Assembly (NCBI GenBank): GCA_013285445.1
Contig: CP053448.1
Span: 2,108,001-2,172,000, forward strand
Source of the DNA: Pseudomonadota bacterium
GTDB lineage: Bacteria > Pseudomonadota > Gammaproteobacteria > Xanthomonadales > Wenzhouxiangellaceae
Direction: 5' to 3'
DNA length: 64,000 nucleotides
Positions 42,775 through 52,187 of this stretch are shown here, in pieces. Within the stretch, counting starts at the first letter, position 1; every line of letters starts with the position of its first letter. The notes under the pieces were generated by a model. The model saw only the letters and a program-made list of their open reading frames with translations, had not been told where the DNA came from and made no database searches. The position numbers and the translations under genes were made by a program.

Positions 42775-43323
42775 GTCGCTCGATCCTGGTGGCACCGGAT
42801 TCGTCGTCGATTCGCCCGTGGCGGTGGCCGAATTCGTAGGTCGCGGTCGCATCCGCGACGGTCGGGATATCCGAGCCCCCGGCACCAAGGGTCGCGCGGG
42901 TTGCCCGGATGGTCGATGGATGTCCCGCCACGCGTGCCGATCCCCCACCTCGTCCGTCGGGGACGCGGCCCCGACCTACGCGCCGGGTTCGCGTTCGGAC
43001 CATTCCTCCGGGCGGGCGCCGGATTCGTCGTCGATTCCCCCGTGGCGGTGGCCGAATTCGTAGGTCGCGGTCGCATCCGCGACGGACGAGCTATCCGAGC
43101 CCCCGTCACCAAGGGTCGCGCGGGTTGCCCGGATGGTCGGTGGGTGCCCCGCCACGCGTGCCGATCCCCCACCTCGTCCGTCGGGGACGCGGCCCCGACC
43201 TACGCGCCGGGTTCGCGTTCGGACCATTCCTCCGGGCGGGCGCCGGATTCGTCGTCGATTCCCCCGTGGCGGTGGCCGAATTCGTAGGTCGCGGTCGCAT
43301 CCGCGACGGACGAGGGTGCATCC
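42771..43323. repeat. REP array R2: two 224-bp units between bfr and the RAYT gene
   Basis: GTAG plus type A hairpin starts at 42836, 43060 and 43284 (period 224 bp), with a degenerate start at the bfr stop (42771). Each unit contains the inverted type B hairpin followed by CTAC (first copy 42956-42979). The long spacers contain 'GATATCCGAG', 'CCCGCCACGCGTGCC' and 'GGATTCGTCGTCGATTC'. Hairpins face away from each other, so that every unit reads GTAG-hairpin ... hairpin-CTAC. No gene lies in the stretch; stop-free frames here are artefacts of repeat composition. Confidence 0.92.
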
Positions 43324-43404
43324 GGCCAAATGGGGTAGATTTCCTACAAACGTCCGCGGCAAACCACTGATGAACAAATCTGCACGCTGCGCGAACATGA
43401 CCGC

Positions 43405-43914
43405 ATGCCGCGCTATCGACGTTACTTCGAAGACAACTCCTGGGTGTTTCTTACGCTTGTAACCGCCGACCGACGGCCGTGGATGCGTGACGCCAACGAC
43501 AAGCGGCTGGTTCTCGACAGCTTACGCGACGCGAAACGCCGCTACCCCTTTCAACATCTCGGTCACGTCATTCTGGACGATCACCTCCACTGGATGCTGA
43601 TCGCGAATGGCGATTCCACGATTCCCGATATCGTTTCAGCGTTCAAGCGAGGAACGTGTTTCACGCGTCGCCGGGCCGGAAAATGCTGGAACTCCCTGTG
43701 GCAGCGGCGCTACTACGACCATATTCTGCGACACGACCATGACTTCCGCTGTCACATCGATTACATCCATTACAACCCGGTCAAACACGGCTATGCCGCC
43801 ATGGCCTGTCAGTACCGTTGGTCAAGTTTCCACGCCTGGTTCGCGCGAGGGCACTACGACAAGACGTGGGGAACCTCCGAACCTTCGCATATCTCCGGCA
43901 TGAACCCGGAGTAG
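43405..43914 (+). CDS. REP-associated tyrosine transposase (RAYT)
   Basis: A 169-residue Y1/HUH nuclease related to IS200/IS605 TnpA. The HUH motif is His60-Leu-His62 in 'HVILDDHLHWMLI'; the C-terminal block 'LWQRRYYDHILRHDHDFRCHIDYIHYNPVKHGY' is the RAYT signature and contains the likely catalytic tyrosine (Y103 or Y104). RAYTs are usually single-copy chromosomal genes flanked by REP palindromes preceded by GTAG, which they bind and cut as single strands. Here arrays R2 and R3 lie immediately on both sides. The stop codon TAG is itself part of the first GTAG of R3. No terminal inverted repeats or target duplications of a classical IS were seen. Confidence 0.93.
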   Translation: MPRYRRYFEDNSWVFLTLVTADRRPWMRDANDKRLVLDSLRDAKRRYPFQHLGHVILDDHLHWMLIANGDSTIPDIVSAFKRGTCFTRRRAGKCWNSLWQRRYYDHILRHDHDFRCHIDYIHYNPVKHGYAAMACQYRWSSFHAWFARGHYDKTWGTSEPSHISGMNPE

Positions 43915-46144
43915 GTCGCGGTCGCATCCGCGACGGTCGAGATATCCGAGCCCCCCGGCACCAAGGGTCGCGCGGGTTTCCCGAATGGTCGGTGGGTGCC
44001 CCGCCACGCGTGCCGGTCCCGAGCCTCGTCCGTCGGGGACGCGGCCCCGACCTACGCGCGGGGTTCGCGTTCGGACCATTCCTCCGGGCGGGCGCCGGAT
44101 TCGTCGTCGATTCGCCCGTGGCGGTGGCCGAATTCGTAGGTCGCGGTCGCATCCGCGACGGTCGAGATATCCGAGCCCCCGGCACCAAGGGTCGCGGGGG
44201 TTTCCCGAATGGTCGGTGGGTGCCCCGCCACGCGTGCCGGTCCCGAGCCTCGTCCGTCGGGGACGCGGCCCCGACCTACGCGCCGGGTTCGCGTTCGGAC
44301 CATTCCTCCGGGCGGGCGCCGGATTCGTCGTCGATTCGCCCGTGGCGGTGGCCGAATTCGTAGGTCGCGGTCGCATCCGCGACGGACGAGATATCCGAGC
44401 CCCCGGCACCAAGGGTCGCGCGGGTTTCCCGGATGGTCGGTGGGTGCCCCGCCACGCGTGCCGATCCCCCACCTCGTCCGTCGGGGACGCGGCCCCGACC
44501 TACGCGTGGGCGCGGCATTGTGGGCGTAGGTCGCGGTCGCATCCGCGACGGTCGAGATATCCGAGCCCCCCCAATCGCGGTCGCGCGGGTTGCCCGGATG
44601 GTCGGTGGGTGCCCCGCCACGCGTACCGGTCCCCCACCTCGTCCGTCGGGGACGCGGCCCCGACCTACGCGCCGGGTTCGCGTTCGAACCATTCGTCCGG
44701 GCGGGCGCCGGATTCGTCGTCGATTCGCCCGTGGCGGTGGCCGAATTCGTAGGTCGCGGTCGCATCCGCGACGGTCGGGATATCCGAACCCCCGGCACCA
44801 AGGGTCGCGCGGGTTGCCCGGATGGTCGATGGATGTCCCGCCACGCGTGCCGGTCCCGAGCCTCGTCCTACGCGCCGGGTTCGCGTTCGAACCATTCGTC
44901 CGGGCGAGCGCCGGATTCGTCGTCGATTCCCCCGTGGCGGTGGCCGAATTCGTAGGTCGCGGTCGCATCCGCGACGGACGAGATATCCGAGCCCCCGGCA
45001 CCAAGGGTCGCGGGGGTTTCCCGAATGGTCGGTGGGTGCCCCGCCACGCGTGCCGGTCCCGAGCCTCGTCCGTCGGGGACGCGGCCCCGACCTACGCGTG
45101 GGCGCGGCATTGTGGGCGTAGGTCGCGGTCGCATCCGCGACGGTCGAGCTATCCGAGCCCCCGGCACCAAGGGTCGCGGGGGTTTCCCGGATGGTCGATG
45201 GATGTCCCGCCACGCGTACCGGTCCCCCACCTCGTCCGTCGGGGACGCGGCCCCGACCTACGCGTGGGCGCGGCATTGTGGGCGTAGGTCGCGGTCGCAT
45301 CCGCGACGGTCGAGATATCCGAGCCCCCGGCACCAAGGGTCGCGCGGGTTGCCCGGATGGTCGGTGGGTGCCCCGCCACGCGTGCCGATCTCGCACCTCG
45401 TCCGTCGGGGACGCGGCCCCGACCTACGCGTGGGCGCGGCATTGTGGGCGTAGGTCGCGGTCGCATCCGCGACGGACGAGATATCCGAGCCCCCGGCACC
45501 AAGGGTCGCGCGGGTTGCCCGGATGGTCGGTGGGTGCCCCGCCACGCGTGCCGATCCCGAGCCTCGTCCGTCGGGGGCGCGGCCCCGACCTACGCGTGGG
45601 CGCGGCATTGTGGGCGTAGGTCGCGGTCGCATCCGCGACGGTCGAGATATCCGAGCCCCCGGCACCAAGGGTCGCGCGGGTTGCCCGGATGGTCGATGGA
45701 TGTCCCGCCACGCGTGCCGATCCCCCACCTCGTCCGTCGGGGACGCGGCCCCGACCTACGCGTGGGCGCGGCATTGTGGGCGTAGGTCGCGGTCGCATCC
45801 GCGACGGTCGGGATATCCGAACCCCCGGCACCAAGGGTTGCGCGGGTTGCCCGGATGGTCGGTGGGTGCCCCGCCACGCGTGCCGGTTCCCCACCTCGTC
45901 CGTCGGGGGCGCGGCCCCGACCTACCCCATTGCGGCGTCCAGGCCCCGCTTCAGTCCGTCGGGGGCGCGGCCCCGACCTACGCGTGGGCGCGGCATTGTG
46001 GGCGTAGGTCGCGGTCGCATCCGCGACGGTCGAGCTATCCGACCCCCCCAATCGCGGTCGCGCGGGTTGCCCGGATGGTCGGTGGGTGCCCCGCCACGCG
46101 TGCCGATCCCCCACCTCGTCCGTCGGGGACGCGGCCCCGACCTA
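43911..46144. repeat. REP array R3: twelve REP units (166/224-bp periods)
   Basis: GTAG plus type A hairpin starts at 43911, 44136, 44360, 44526, 44749, 44952, 45118, 45284, 45450, 45616, 45782 and 46004. Spacings are mostly 224-225 bp (long second spacer) or 166 bp (short second spacer 'GCGTGGGCGCGGCATTG'). Exceptions: 44749 to 44952 is 203 bp because one type B hairpin is missing (junction at 44867/44868), and 45782 to 46004 is 222 bp because a fragment of the neighbouring gene is inserted. The array fills the space between the RAYT stop and the convergent aminotransferase stop, both of which use the TAG of an array-end GTAG. Confidence 0.93.
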
Positions 46145-47500
46145 CCCCATTGCGGCGTCCAGGCCCCGCTTCAGCTTGCTGACCAGCTCGTCGATTTGCG
46201 TCTCGTCGATGATCAGCGGCGGGCAGACCGCGACCGTGTCGCCCGGCAGGGCGCGGACCACCAGACCCTCGGCCAGGCAGGCCGCGGCGACCCTGAAAGC
46301 CATCTTCTGCTCGGGCGCAAACGCACGGCCGCTGTCCCTGTCGGCCACCAGCTCCAGCCCGGCAATCAGGCCAATGCCCCGCAGATCGCCGACCAGCGGA
46401 TGGTCGGCCAGCGCCGCAAGCCGTGCCTGCAGGTACTCGCCCATGCGGGCGGCATGCGCCATGATGCCGCGTTCTTCCATCAACTCCAGATTGCGCACGG
46501 CAACCGCTGCCGAAACCGGATGGCCGGCATAGGTCAGCCCGTGAGCGAACACGCCCACGCCACCGGCGGCCTCGGCAATCGCCTCGTACATGAACGGCGG
46601 AACGGCGACCGCCGAGATCGGCAGGTATGCCGATGACAGGGCCTTGGCCAACGTCATGGTCGATGGCCGGATGTCCCAGGTCTGGCAGCCGAAGGGCTGA
46701 CCGGTGCGCCCGAAGCCGCAAATGACTTCATCGGCGATGAACAGAATATCGTGCTCGGCCAGGATCGGCTGGATCTTCTCGAAGTAGCCGGCCGGCGGCG
46801 GAATCACTCCGCCGGCGCCGATCAGCGGCTCGGCGATGAAGGCGGCGATGGTCTCGGCCCCCTCACGTGCAATCACCGCGCGCAGCTCATCGGCCAGGCG
46901 GTCGGAGAACTGCTGCTCGCTCTCGCCCGGCTCCGCCTGCCGGTAATGGTGCGGCGCAGTCAGATGGATGACATCCTCGCCGGGCAGATCAAAATGCCGG
47001 TGAAAGGCCGGCAGACCGGTCAGCGCCGCGGCAGCCAGGGTCACCCCATGGTAGGCGTTGAAACGCGAGAGGATCTTCTTCTTTTGCGGCTGACCGATGG
47101 CGTTGAAGTAGTAGCGGGTCAGCTTGACCTGGGTGTCGTTGGCGTCCGAGCCTGAACAGCCAAACAGAAAGCGCGCGCCCTCGATCGGCACCCACTCGGC
47201 CAGCTTCGCTGCCAGCCGGATGCTGGGTTCATTGGACTTGCCGGCAAACAGCGGGCCGTAGCAGAACGTCTCCATCTGCGCACGCGCCGCCTCGACCAGC
47301 TCGCGCTCGCCGTAGCCCAGCGCCGTGCACCACAGCCCGGCCATGCCTTCGAGATAGCGGTTGCCGTCACTGTCGTAGATGTAGACGCCCTCGCCGCGCG
47401 ACCAGATGACCGGCCCAGCCTGGCCGTGTGACCTGAGGTCGGTCGCCGGATGGAAAAGATGGTCGAGATCGAGGCGGGCAAGCTCTGCGGTGCGATTCAT
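46142..47500 (-). CDS. Class III PLP-dependent aminotransferase (omega-transaminase type)
   Basis: A 452-residue fold-type I aminotransferase. Motifs include 'GVYIYDSDGNRYLEGMAGLWCTALGYG', 'FGCSGSDANDTQVKL', 'YHGVTLAAAALTG', 'FIAEPLIGAGGVIPPP', 'LFIADEVICGFGRTG' (PLP-binding Asp) and the Schiff-base Lys286 in 'TLAKALSSAYLPISA'. The family covers taurine/putrescine/beta-alanine:pyruvate transaminases; 'DLDHLFHPATDLRSH' at the N-terminus is typical of this group, but substrate cannot be read from sequence. ATG at 47500 with GGGAG six bases upstream. The TAG stop is part of the CTAC/GTAG end of array R3, and the last ~30 bases of the gene are duplicated inside the array. Confidence 0.92.
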   Translation of the reverse strand: MNRTAELARLDLDHLFHPATDLRSHGQAGPVIWSRGEGVYIYDSDGNRYLEGMAGLWCTALGYGERELVEAARAQMETFCYGPLFAGKSNEPSIRLAAKLAEWVPIEGARFLFGCSGSDANDTQVKLTRYYFNAIGQPQKKKILSRFNAYHGVTLAAAALTGLPAFHRHFDLPGEDVIHLTAPHHYRQAEPGESEQQFSDRLADELRAVIAREGAETIAAFIAEPLIGAGGVIPPPAGYFEKIQPILAEHDILFIADEVICGFGRTGQPFGCQTWDIRPSTMTLAKALSSAYLPISAVAVPPFMYEAIAEAAGGVGVFAHGLTYAGHPVSAAVAVRNLELMEERGIMAHAARMGEYLQARLAALADHPLVGDLRGIGLIAGLELVADRDSGRAFAPEQKMAFRVAAACLAEGLVVRALPGDTVAVCPPLIIDETQIDELVSKLKRGLDAAMG

Positions 47501-47657
47501 CAATACTCCCTGGAAACGCGAATGACAAGATATGGCGAAGCCGGGATTGTAGCGCCGACCGAACCAGCGCATGCGCTCTGGGCTCAAGGTTGCAGCGCTG
47601 GGACGGATTCGACTGCCGCGATGACCACCCTGGGCGGACCCGAAGGCCGGCGGTCCG

Positions 47658-48020
47658 CTACGAGCTGACGGTAAAGCTCTCGCCGCAGCCGCACTCGCCG
47701 GTGACGTTGGGGTTGGAAAAGCGGAATTCGCGCACCAGGCCCTGGTCAACGAAATCGATGGTCGTTCCGCCAACCAGCTTCATCGCCTGCGGCGACACCA
47801 CCACCTGCACACCCTGCTGCTCGAACACGTGGTCGTCATCGGCGACCTCGCGCGCCAGGCCGACATCGTAGGCCCAGCCCGAACAGCCGGTTCGCTTGAC
47901 TTCGACGCGCAGCCCGATGCCACCGTCCCGGGCCAGGAATTCGCGCACCCGCTCGGCGGCCGCGGGCGTCAGCCGGACATCTTCACTATTCATCGCATTG
48001 ACTTGGGTTGACTTGGCCAT
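47658..48020 (-). CDS. Iron-sulfur cluster assembly protein, IscA/SufA family
   Basis: A 120-residue A-type carrier. The three conserved cysteines are present in 'KRTGCSGWAYDVGLA' and 'NPNVTGECGCGESF', and the latter block resembles IscA more than ErpA. Such proteins deliver Fe-S clusters to apoproteins. The first ATG (48020) has GGAG directly adjacent; an internal ATG at 47993 (MNSEDVRLTP) would give a 111-residue protein of the usual family size and is equally plausible. It stands alone, not in an isc or suf operon, and is divergent from asnS with 57 bp between starts. Confidence 0.9.
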   Translation of the reverse strand: MAKSTQVNAMNSEDVRLTPAAAERVREFLARDGGIGLRVEVKRTGCSGWAYDVGLAREVADDDHVFEQQGVQVVVSPQAMKLVGGTTIDFVDQGLVREFRFSNPNVTGECGCGESFTVSS

Positions 48021-48077
48021 CTCCGGTATTATTGAGGTTTGCCTTCAGCGTTTCAATCACGGGGTTCAAGCGCAACC

Positions 48078-49478
48078 ATGCAATCGCCAAGCATCCGACA
48101 GGTGCTTGACGGCCAGTGCGCCGTCGACAGCGAAGTGACGGTCCGGGGCTGGGTTCGCACCCGCCGCGACTCCAAGGCCGGTTTTTCGTTCATCCACCTC
48201 AACGACGGTTCCTGCCTGGCCAACCTGCAGCTGGTGGCCGACGACAAGCTGCCCAACTACGACAGCGAAATCCGCAGGCTGACTTCGGGCTGCGCCCTTT
48301 GCTGCACCGGCGCGGTCGTCGAATCAAAGGGCCGCGGACAGCGCCTCGAAATCCAGGCCGTCACCATCGAGGTCATCGGCTGGGTCGACGATCCCGATAC
48401 CTATCCGGTCCAGCCCAAGCAACACAGCTTCGAGTTCCTGCGCAGCGTGGCGCATCTGCGCCCGCGCACCAATACCTTCGGTGCCGTCACCCGCGTGCGC
48501 CATGCCACCGCGCGCGCCATCCATGCGTTCTTCGATCAAAACGGCTACTACTGGGTCAACACCCCGATCATCACCACCTCGGATGCCGAAGGCGCCGGCG
48601 AGCTGTTTCGGGTCTCGACGCTGGATCTGATGAACCTGCCGCACGGCGAGGACGGCCGAATCGACTTCAGCCAGGATTTCTTCGGCCGCGAGGCATTCCT
48701 GACGGTATCGGGTCAGCTCAACGTCGAGGCTTACTGCCTGGCGCTGAGCAAGGTCTACACCTTCGGCCCGACCTTCCGCGCGGAGAACTCCAACACCGCT
48801 CGCCATTTGGCCGAGTTCTGGATGATCGAGCCCGAGGTCGCCTTCGCCGACCTCGACGACCTCGCCGACCTGGCTGAACGGTTTCTCAAGTTCGTCTTCG
48901 CAAGCGTGCTCGAACGTTGCGCCGAAGACATGGCCTTCTTTGCCGAGCGTATCGAGCCCGAGGCGGTCACCCGGCTCGAGCGGCTGGTCGACGCCCAGTT
49001 CGTTCAAATGGACTACGCCGAGGCCATCGACATTCTCAAATCGTCCGGCCGGCCGTTCGAATACCCGGCCGAATGGGGCCTCGACCTGCAGACCGAACAC
49101 GAACGCTACCTGACCGAAATCCACTGCAAGGCGCCGGTGGTGGTCAAGAACTATCCCGATGAAATCAAGGCCTTCTACATGCGTCTCAATGACGACGGCA
49201 AGACGGTCGCGGCCATGGATGTGCTCGCGCCGGGCATCGGCGAGATCATCGGCGGGGCCCAGCGCGAGGAGCGCCTTGATGTACTCAGCCAGCGCATGTC
49301 CGATCACGGTCTCGACGCCGACACCTACAACTGGTATCTCGACCTGAGGCGCTACGGCACGGTGCCGCACGCCGGCTTCGGCCTGGGCTTCGAGCGCCTG
49401 CTCAACTACATCACCGGTCTGGGCAACATCCGCGACGTCATTCCATTCCCCAGAGTGCCGGGCAGCGCCCGCTTCTGA
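48078..49478 (+). CDS. asnS: Asparaginyl-tRNA synthetase
   Basis: A class IIb aminoacyl-tRNA synthetase of 466 residues. An N-terminal OB-fold anticodon-binding domain ('[26 protein letters not shown]') is followed by the catalytic domain with class II motif 2 ('[27 protein letters not shown]') and motif 3 ('[15 protein letters not shown]'). '[16 protein letters not shown]' is typical of AsnRS. The ATG at 48078 gives the family N-terminus. Array R4 begins nine bases after the stop. Confidence 0.97.
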   Translation: MQSPSIRQVLDGQCAVDSEVTVRGWVRTRRDSKAGFSFIHLNDGSCLANLQLVADDKLPNYDSEIRRLTSGCALCCTGAVVESKGRGQRLEIQAVTIEVIGWVDDPDTYPVQPKQHSFEFLRSVAHLRPRTNTFGAVTRVRHATARAIHAFFDQNGYYWVNTPIITTSDAEGAGELFRVSTLDLMNLPHGEDGRIDFSQDFFGREAFLTVSGQLNVEAYCLALSKVYTFGPTFRAENSNTARHLAEFWMIEPEVAFADLDDLADLAERFLKFVFASVLERCAEDMAFFAERIEPEAVTRLERLVDAQFVQMDYAEAIDILKSSGRPFEYPAEWGLDLQTEHERYLTEIHCKAPVVVKNYPDEIKAFYMRLNDDGKTVAAMDVLAPGIGEIIGGAQREERLDVLSQRMSDHGLDADTYNWYLDLRRYGTVPHAGFGLGFERLLNYITGLGNIRDVIPFPRVPGSARF

Positions 49479-49486
49479 CCGGACCC

Positions 49487-51492
49487 GCAGGTCGCGGTCG
49501 CATCCGCGACGGTCGGGATATCCGAACCCCCGGCACCAAGGGTCGCGCGGGTTTCCCGGATGGTCGATGGTTATCCCGCCACGCGTGCCGGTTCCCCACC
49601 TCGTCCGTCGGGGACGCGGCCCCGACCTACGCGCCGGGTTCGCGTTCGAACCATTCCTCCGGGCGGACGCCGGATTCGTCGTCGATTCGCCCGTGGTGGT
49701 CGCGCCGAATTCGTAGGTCGCGGTCGCATCCGCGACGGTCGGGATATCCGAGCCCCCCCGGCATTCGCGGTCGCGCGGGTTTCCCGGATGGTCGATGGAT
49801 ATCCCGCCACACGTGCCGGTTCCCCACCTCGTCCGTCGGGGAAGCGGCCCCGACCTACGCGCCGGGTTCGCGTTCGAACCATTCCTCCGGGCGGACGCCG
49901 GATTCGTCGTCGATTCGCCCGTGGTGGTCGCGCCGAATTCGTAGGTCGCGGTCGCATCCGCGACGGTCGGGATATCCGAACCCCCGGCACCAAGGGTCGC
50001 GCGGGTTTCCCGGATGGTCGATGGATGTCCCGCCACGCGTGCCGATCCCCCACCTCGTCCGTCGGGGACGCGGCCCCGACCTACGCGCCGGGTTCGCGTT
50101 CGAACCATTCCTCCGGGCGGACGCCGGATTCGTCGTCGATTCGCCCGTGGTGGTCGCGCCGAATTCGTAGGTCGCCGTCGCATCCGCGACGGTCGGGATA
50201 TCCGAGCCCCCGGCACCAAGGGTTGCGCGGGTTTTCCGGATGGTCGATGGTTGTCCCGCCACGCGTGCCGATCCCCCACCTCGTCCGTCGGGGACGCGGC
50301 CCCGACCTACGCGCCGGGTTCGCGTTCGAACCATTCCTCCGGGCGGACGCCGGATTCGTCGTCGATTCGCCCGTGGTGGTCGCGCCGAATTCGTAGGTCG
50401 CGGTCGCATCCGCGACGGTCGGGATATCCGAGCCCCCCCGGCATTCGCGGTCGCGCGGGTTTCCCGGATGGTCGATGGTTGTCCCGCCACGCGTGCCGGT
50501 TCCCCACCTCGTCCGTCGGGGACGCGGCCCCGACCTACGCGCCGGGTTCGCGTTCGAACCATTCCTACGGGCGGACGCCGAATTCGTCGTCGATTCGCCC
50601 GTGGTGGTCGCGCCGAATTCGTAGGTCGCCGTCGCATCCGCGACGGTCGGGATATCCGAACCCCCGGCACCAAGGGTTGCGCGGGTTTTCCGGATGGTCG
50701 ATGGATGTCCCGCCACGCGTGCCGATCCCCCACCTCGTCCGTCGGGGACGCGGCCCCGACCTACGCGCCGGGTTCGCGTTCGAACCATTCCTCCGGGCGG
50801 ACGCCGGATTCGTCGTCGATTCGCCCGTGGTGGTCGCGCCGAATTCGTAGGTCGCGGTCGCATCCGCGACGGTCGGGATATCCGAGCCCCCCCGGCATTC
50901 GCGGTCGCGCGGGTTTCCCGGATGGTCGATGGTTGTCCCGCCACACGTGCCGGTTCCCCACCTCGTCCGTCGGGGAAGCGGCCCCGACCTACGCGCCGGG
51001 TTCGCGTTCGAACCATTCCTCCGGGCGGACGCCGGATTCGTCGTCGATTCGCCCGTGGTGGTCGCGCCGAATTCGTAGGTCGCGGTCGCATCCGCGACGG
51101 TCGGGATATCCGAACCCCCGGCACCAAGGGTCGCGCGGGTTTCCCGGATGGTCGATGGATGTCCCGCCACGCGTGCCGATCCCCCACCTCGTCCGTCGGG
51201 GACGCGGCCCCGACCTACGCGCCGGGTTCGCGTTCGAACCATTCCTCCGGGCGGACGCCGGATTCGTCGTCGATTCGCCCGTGGTGGTCGCGCCGAATTC
51301 GTAGGTCGCGGTCGCATCCGCGACGGTCGGGATATCCGACCCCCCGGCATTCGCGGTCGCGCGGGTTTCCCGGATGGTCGATGGATGTCCCGCCACGCGT
51401 GCCGGTTCCCCACCTCGTCCGTCGGGGACGCGGCCCCGACCTACGCGTGGGCGCGGCATTGTGGGCGTAGGTCGCGGTCGCATCCGCGACGG
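49487..51492. repeat. REP array R4: ten REP units (226/228-bp and one 166-bp period)
   Basis: Type A hairpins start at 49487 (GCAG instead of GTAG), then with GTAG at 49713, 49941, 50167, 50393, 50621, 50847, 51075, 51301 and 51467. Periods are 226 or 228 bp, the 228-bp units carrying 'GGCATTCGCGGTCGCG' in place of 'GGCACCAAGGGTCGCG'; the last is 166 bp. Two type A hairpins (50167, 50621) share the same arm mutation (GTCGCCG), 454 bp apart, showing that two-unit blocks were duplicated. The array lies between the convergent ends of asnS and the methyltransferase gene. No genes inside. Confidence 0.93.
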
Positions 51493-51512
51493 GTCGGCTC
51501 ACGCCACCCCAA

Positions 51513-52187
51513 TCATCGCGTGCGCTTCAGAGCGATGTCGTGGTAACCCGCTCCCTGTAACGCAAAATACGCCACCGACCAGGAACGGTTTGCAATCAAG
51601 AACTCATTGACGGCCCGAGCTACTCCGTAATTGGACATACTGGCCGGTGACCAGATCGTGTAGTCGTTGAACACAAGATAACCGCCCCGAGCCACCTTGC
51701 CCGCGGCTGCTTCGATATCACGGCTCACCGCACCGTAGGAATGATCGGCATCGATATAGATCCAGCCAAACGACTCGTCGTCGAAACTGCCCAGGACTTG
51801 TGCCGAATCCCCCTCGACCATTTCCACGACCGGCTCGCGGCCAAGCACTTCCGCGTTGTCCGCATCCAGGCGATTCAAATCGATATCAACCAGCACCAGG
51901 CGCCGCGGCTTACAGTGCTCGAGAATCTTGCGCGAGAAAATGCCGCGATCAACGCCGATTTCGGCCACCGCCTGCCCCGACGGCAGCCGCTTGATCATCT
52001 GTAGCCGATTGGTGATCAGCCTGGCCTCATCCAGACAGGCCTGCGGCAGATGCGGTGCCCGATTGAGATAGGCATTCTGGCCAAAATCGCGCTCAAACGC
52101 CTTGACCTGCGCAGAAAACACACCGCGTGCCTTCTCCAGCTTCCTGAGGCGACTCATCCGGTCCTTATCCAAATAAACATCACTCAT
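51513..52187 (-). CDS. Class I SAM-dependent methyltransferase
   Basis: A 224-residue protein with a Rossmann methyltransferase core: motif I-like 'AVAEIGVDRGIFSRKILE', acidic strand-2 end 'RLVLVDIDLNRLD', 'VEGDSAQVL', 'FGWIYIDADHSYGAVSRDIEAA' and 'GGYLVFNDYTIW', the pattern of the Methyltransf_24 group. The N-terminal ~60 residues are helical. The start ATG overlaps the stop of the tnaA-like gene (ATGA), so the two are co-translated. Substrate unknown; methylation of a product of the lyase, or of a polysaccharide precursor, are both only guesses. Confidence 0.85.
   Translation of the reverse strand: MSDVYLDKDRMSRLRKLEKARGVFSAQVKAFERDFGQNAYLNRAPHLPQACLDEARLITNRLQMIKRLPSGQAVAEIGVDRGIFSRKILEHCKPRRLVLVDIDLNRLDADNAEVLGREPVVEMVEGDSAQVLGSFDDESFGWIYIDADHSYGAVSRDIEAAAGKVARGGYLVFNDYTIWSPASMSNYGVARAVNEFLIANRSWSVAYFALQGAGYHDIALKRTR

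Noticed and set aside
43334..43346. GTAG/CTAC inverted pair just before the RAYT gene as another REP
   Set aside because: Only four-base arms around a 5-nt centre; no REP hairpin adjoins it, so it may be chance.
42775..51492. Possible CRISPR arrays
   Set aside because: Repeats are long, paired, inverted hairpins with GTAG ends, and the spacers are themselves repeated between units; no cas gene is present.
42800..51500. Many long open frames (up to ~370 codons, both strands) across the REP arrays, with products rich in 'VGRGRIRDGR' or 'SGPRPRRTR'
   Set aside because: They exist in several frames at once because the repeats lack stops, have no start-site support, and simply mirror repeat periodicity.
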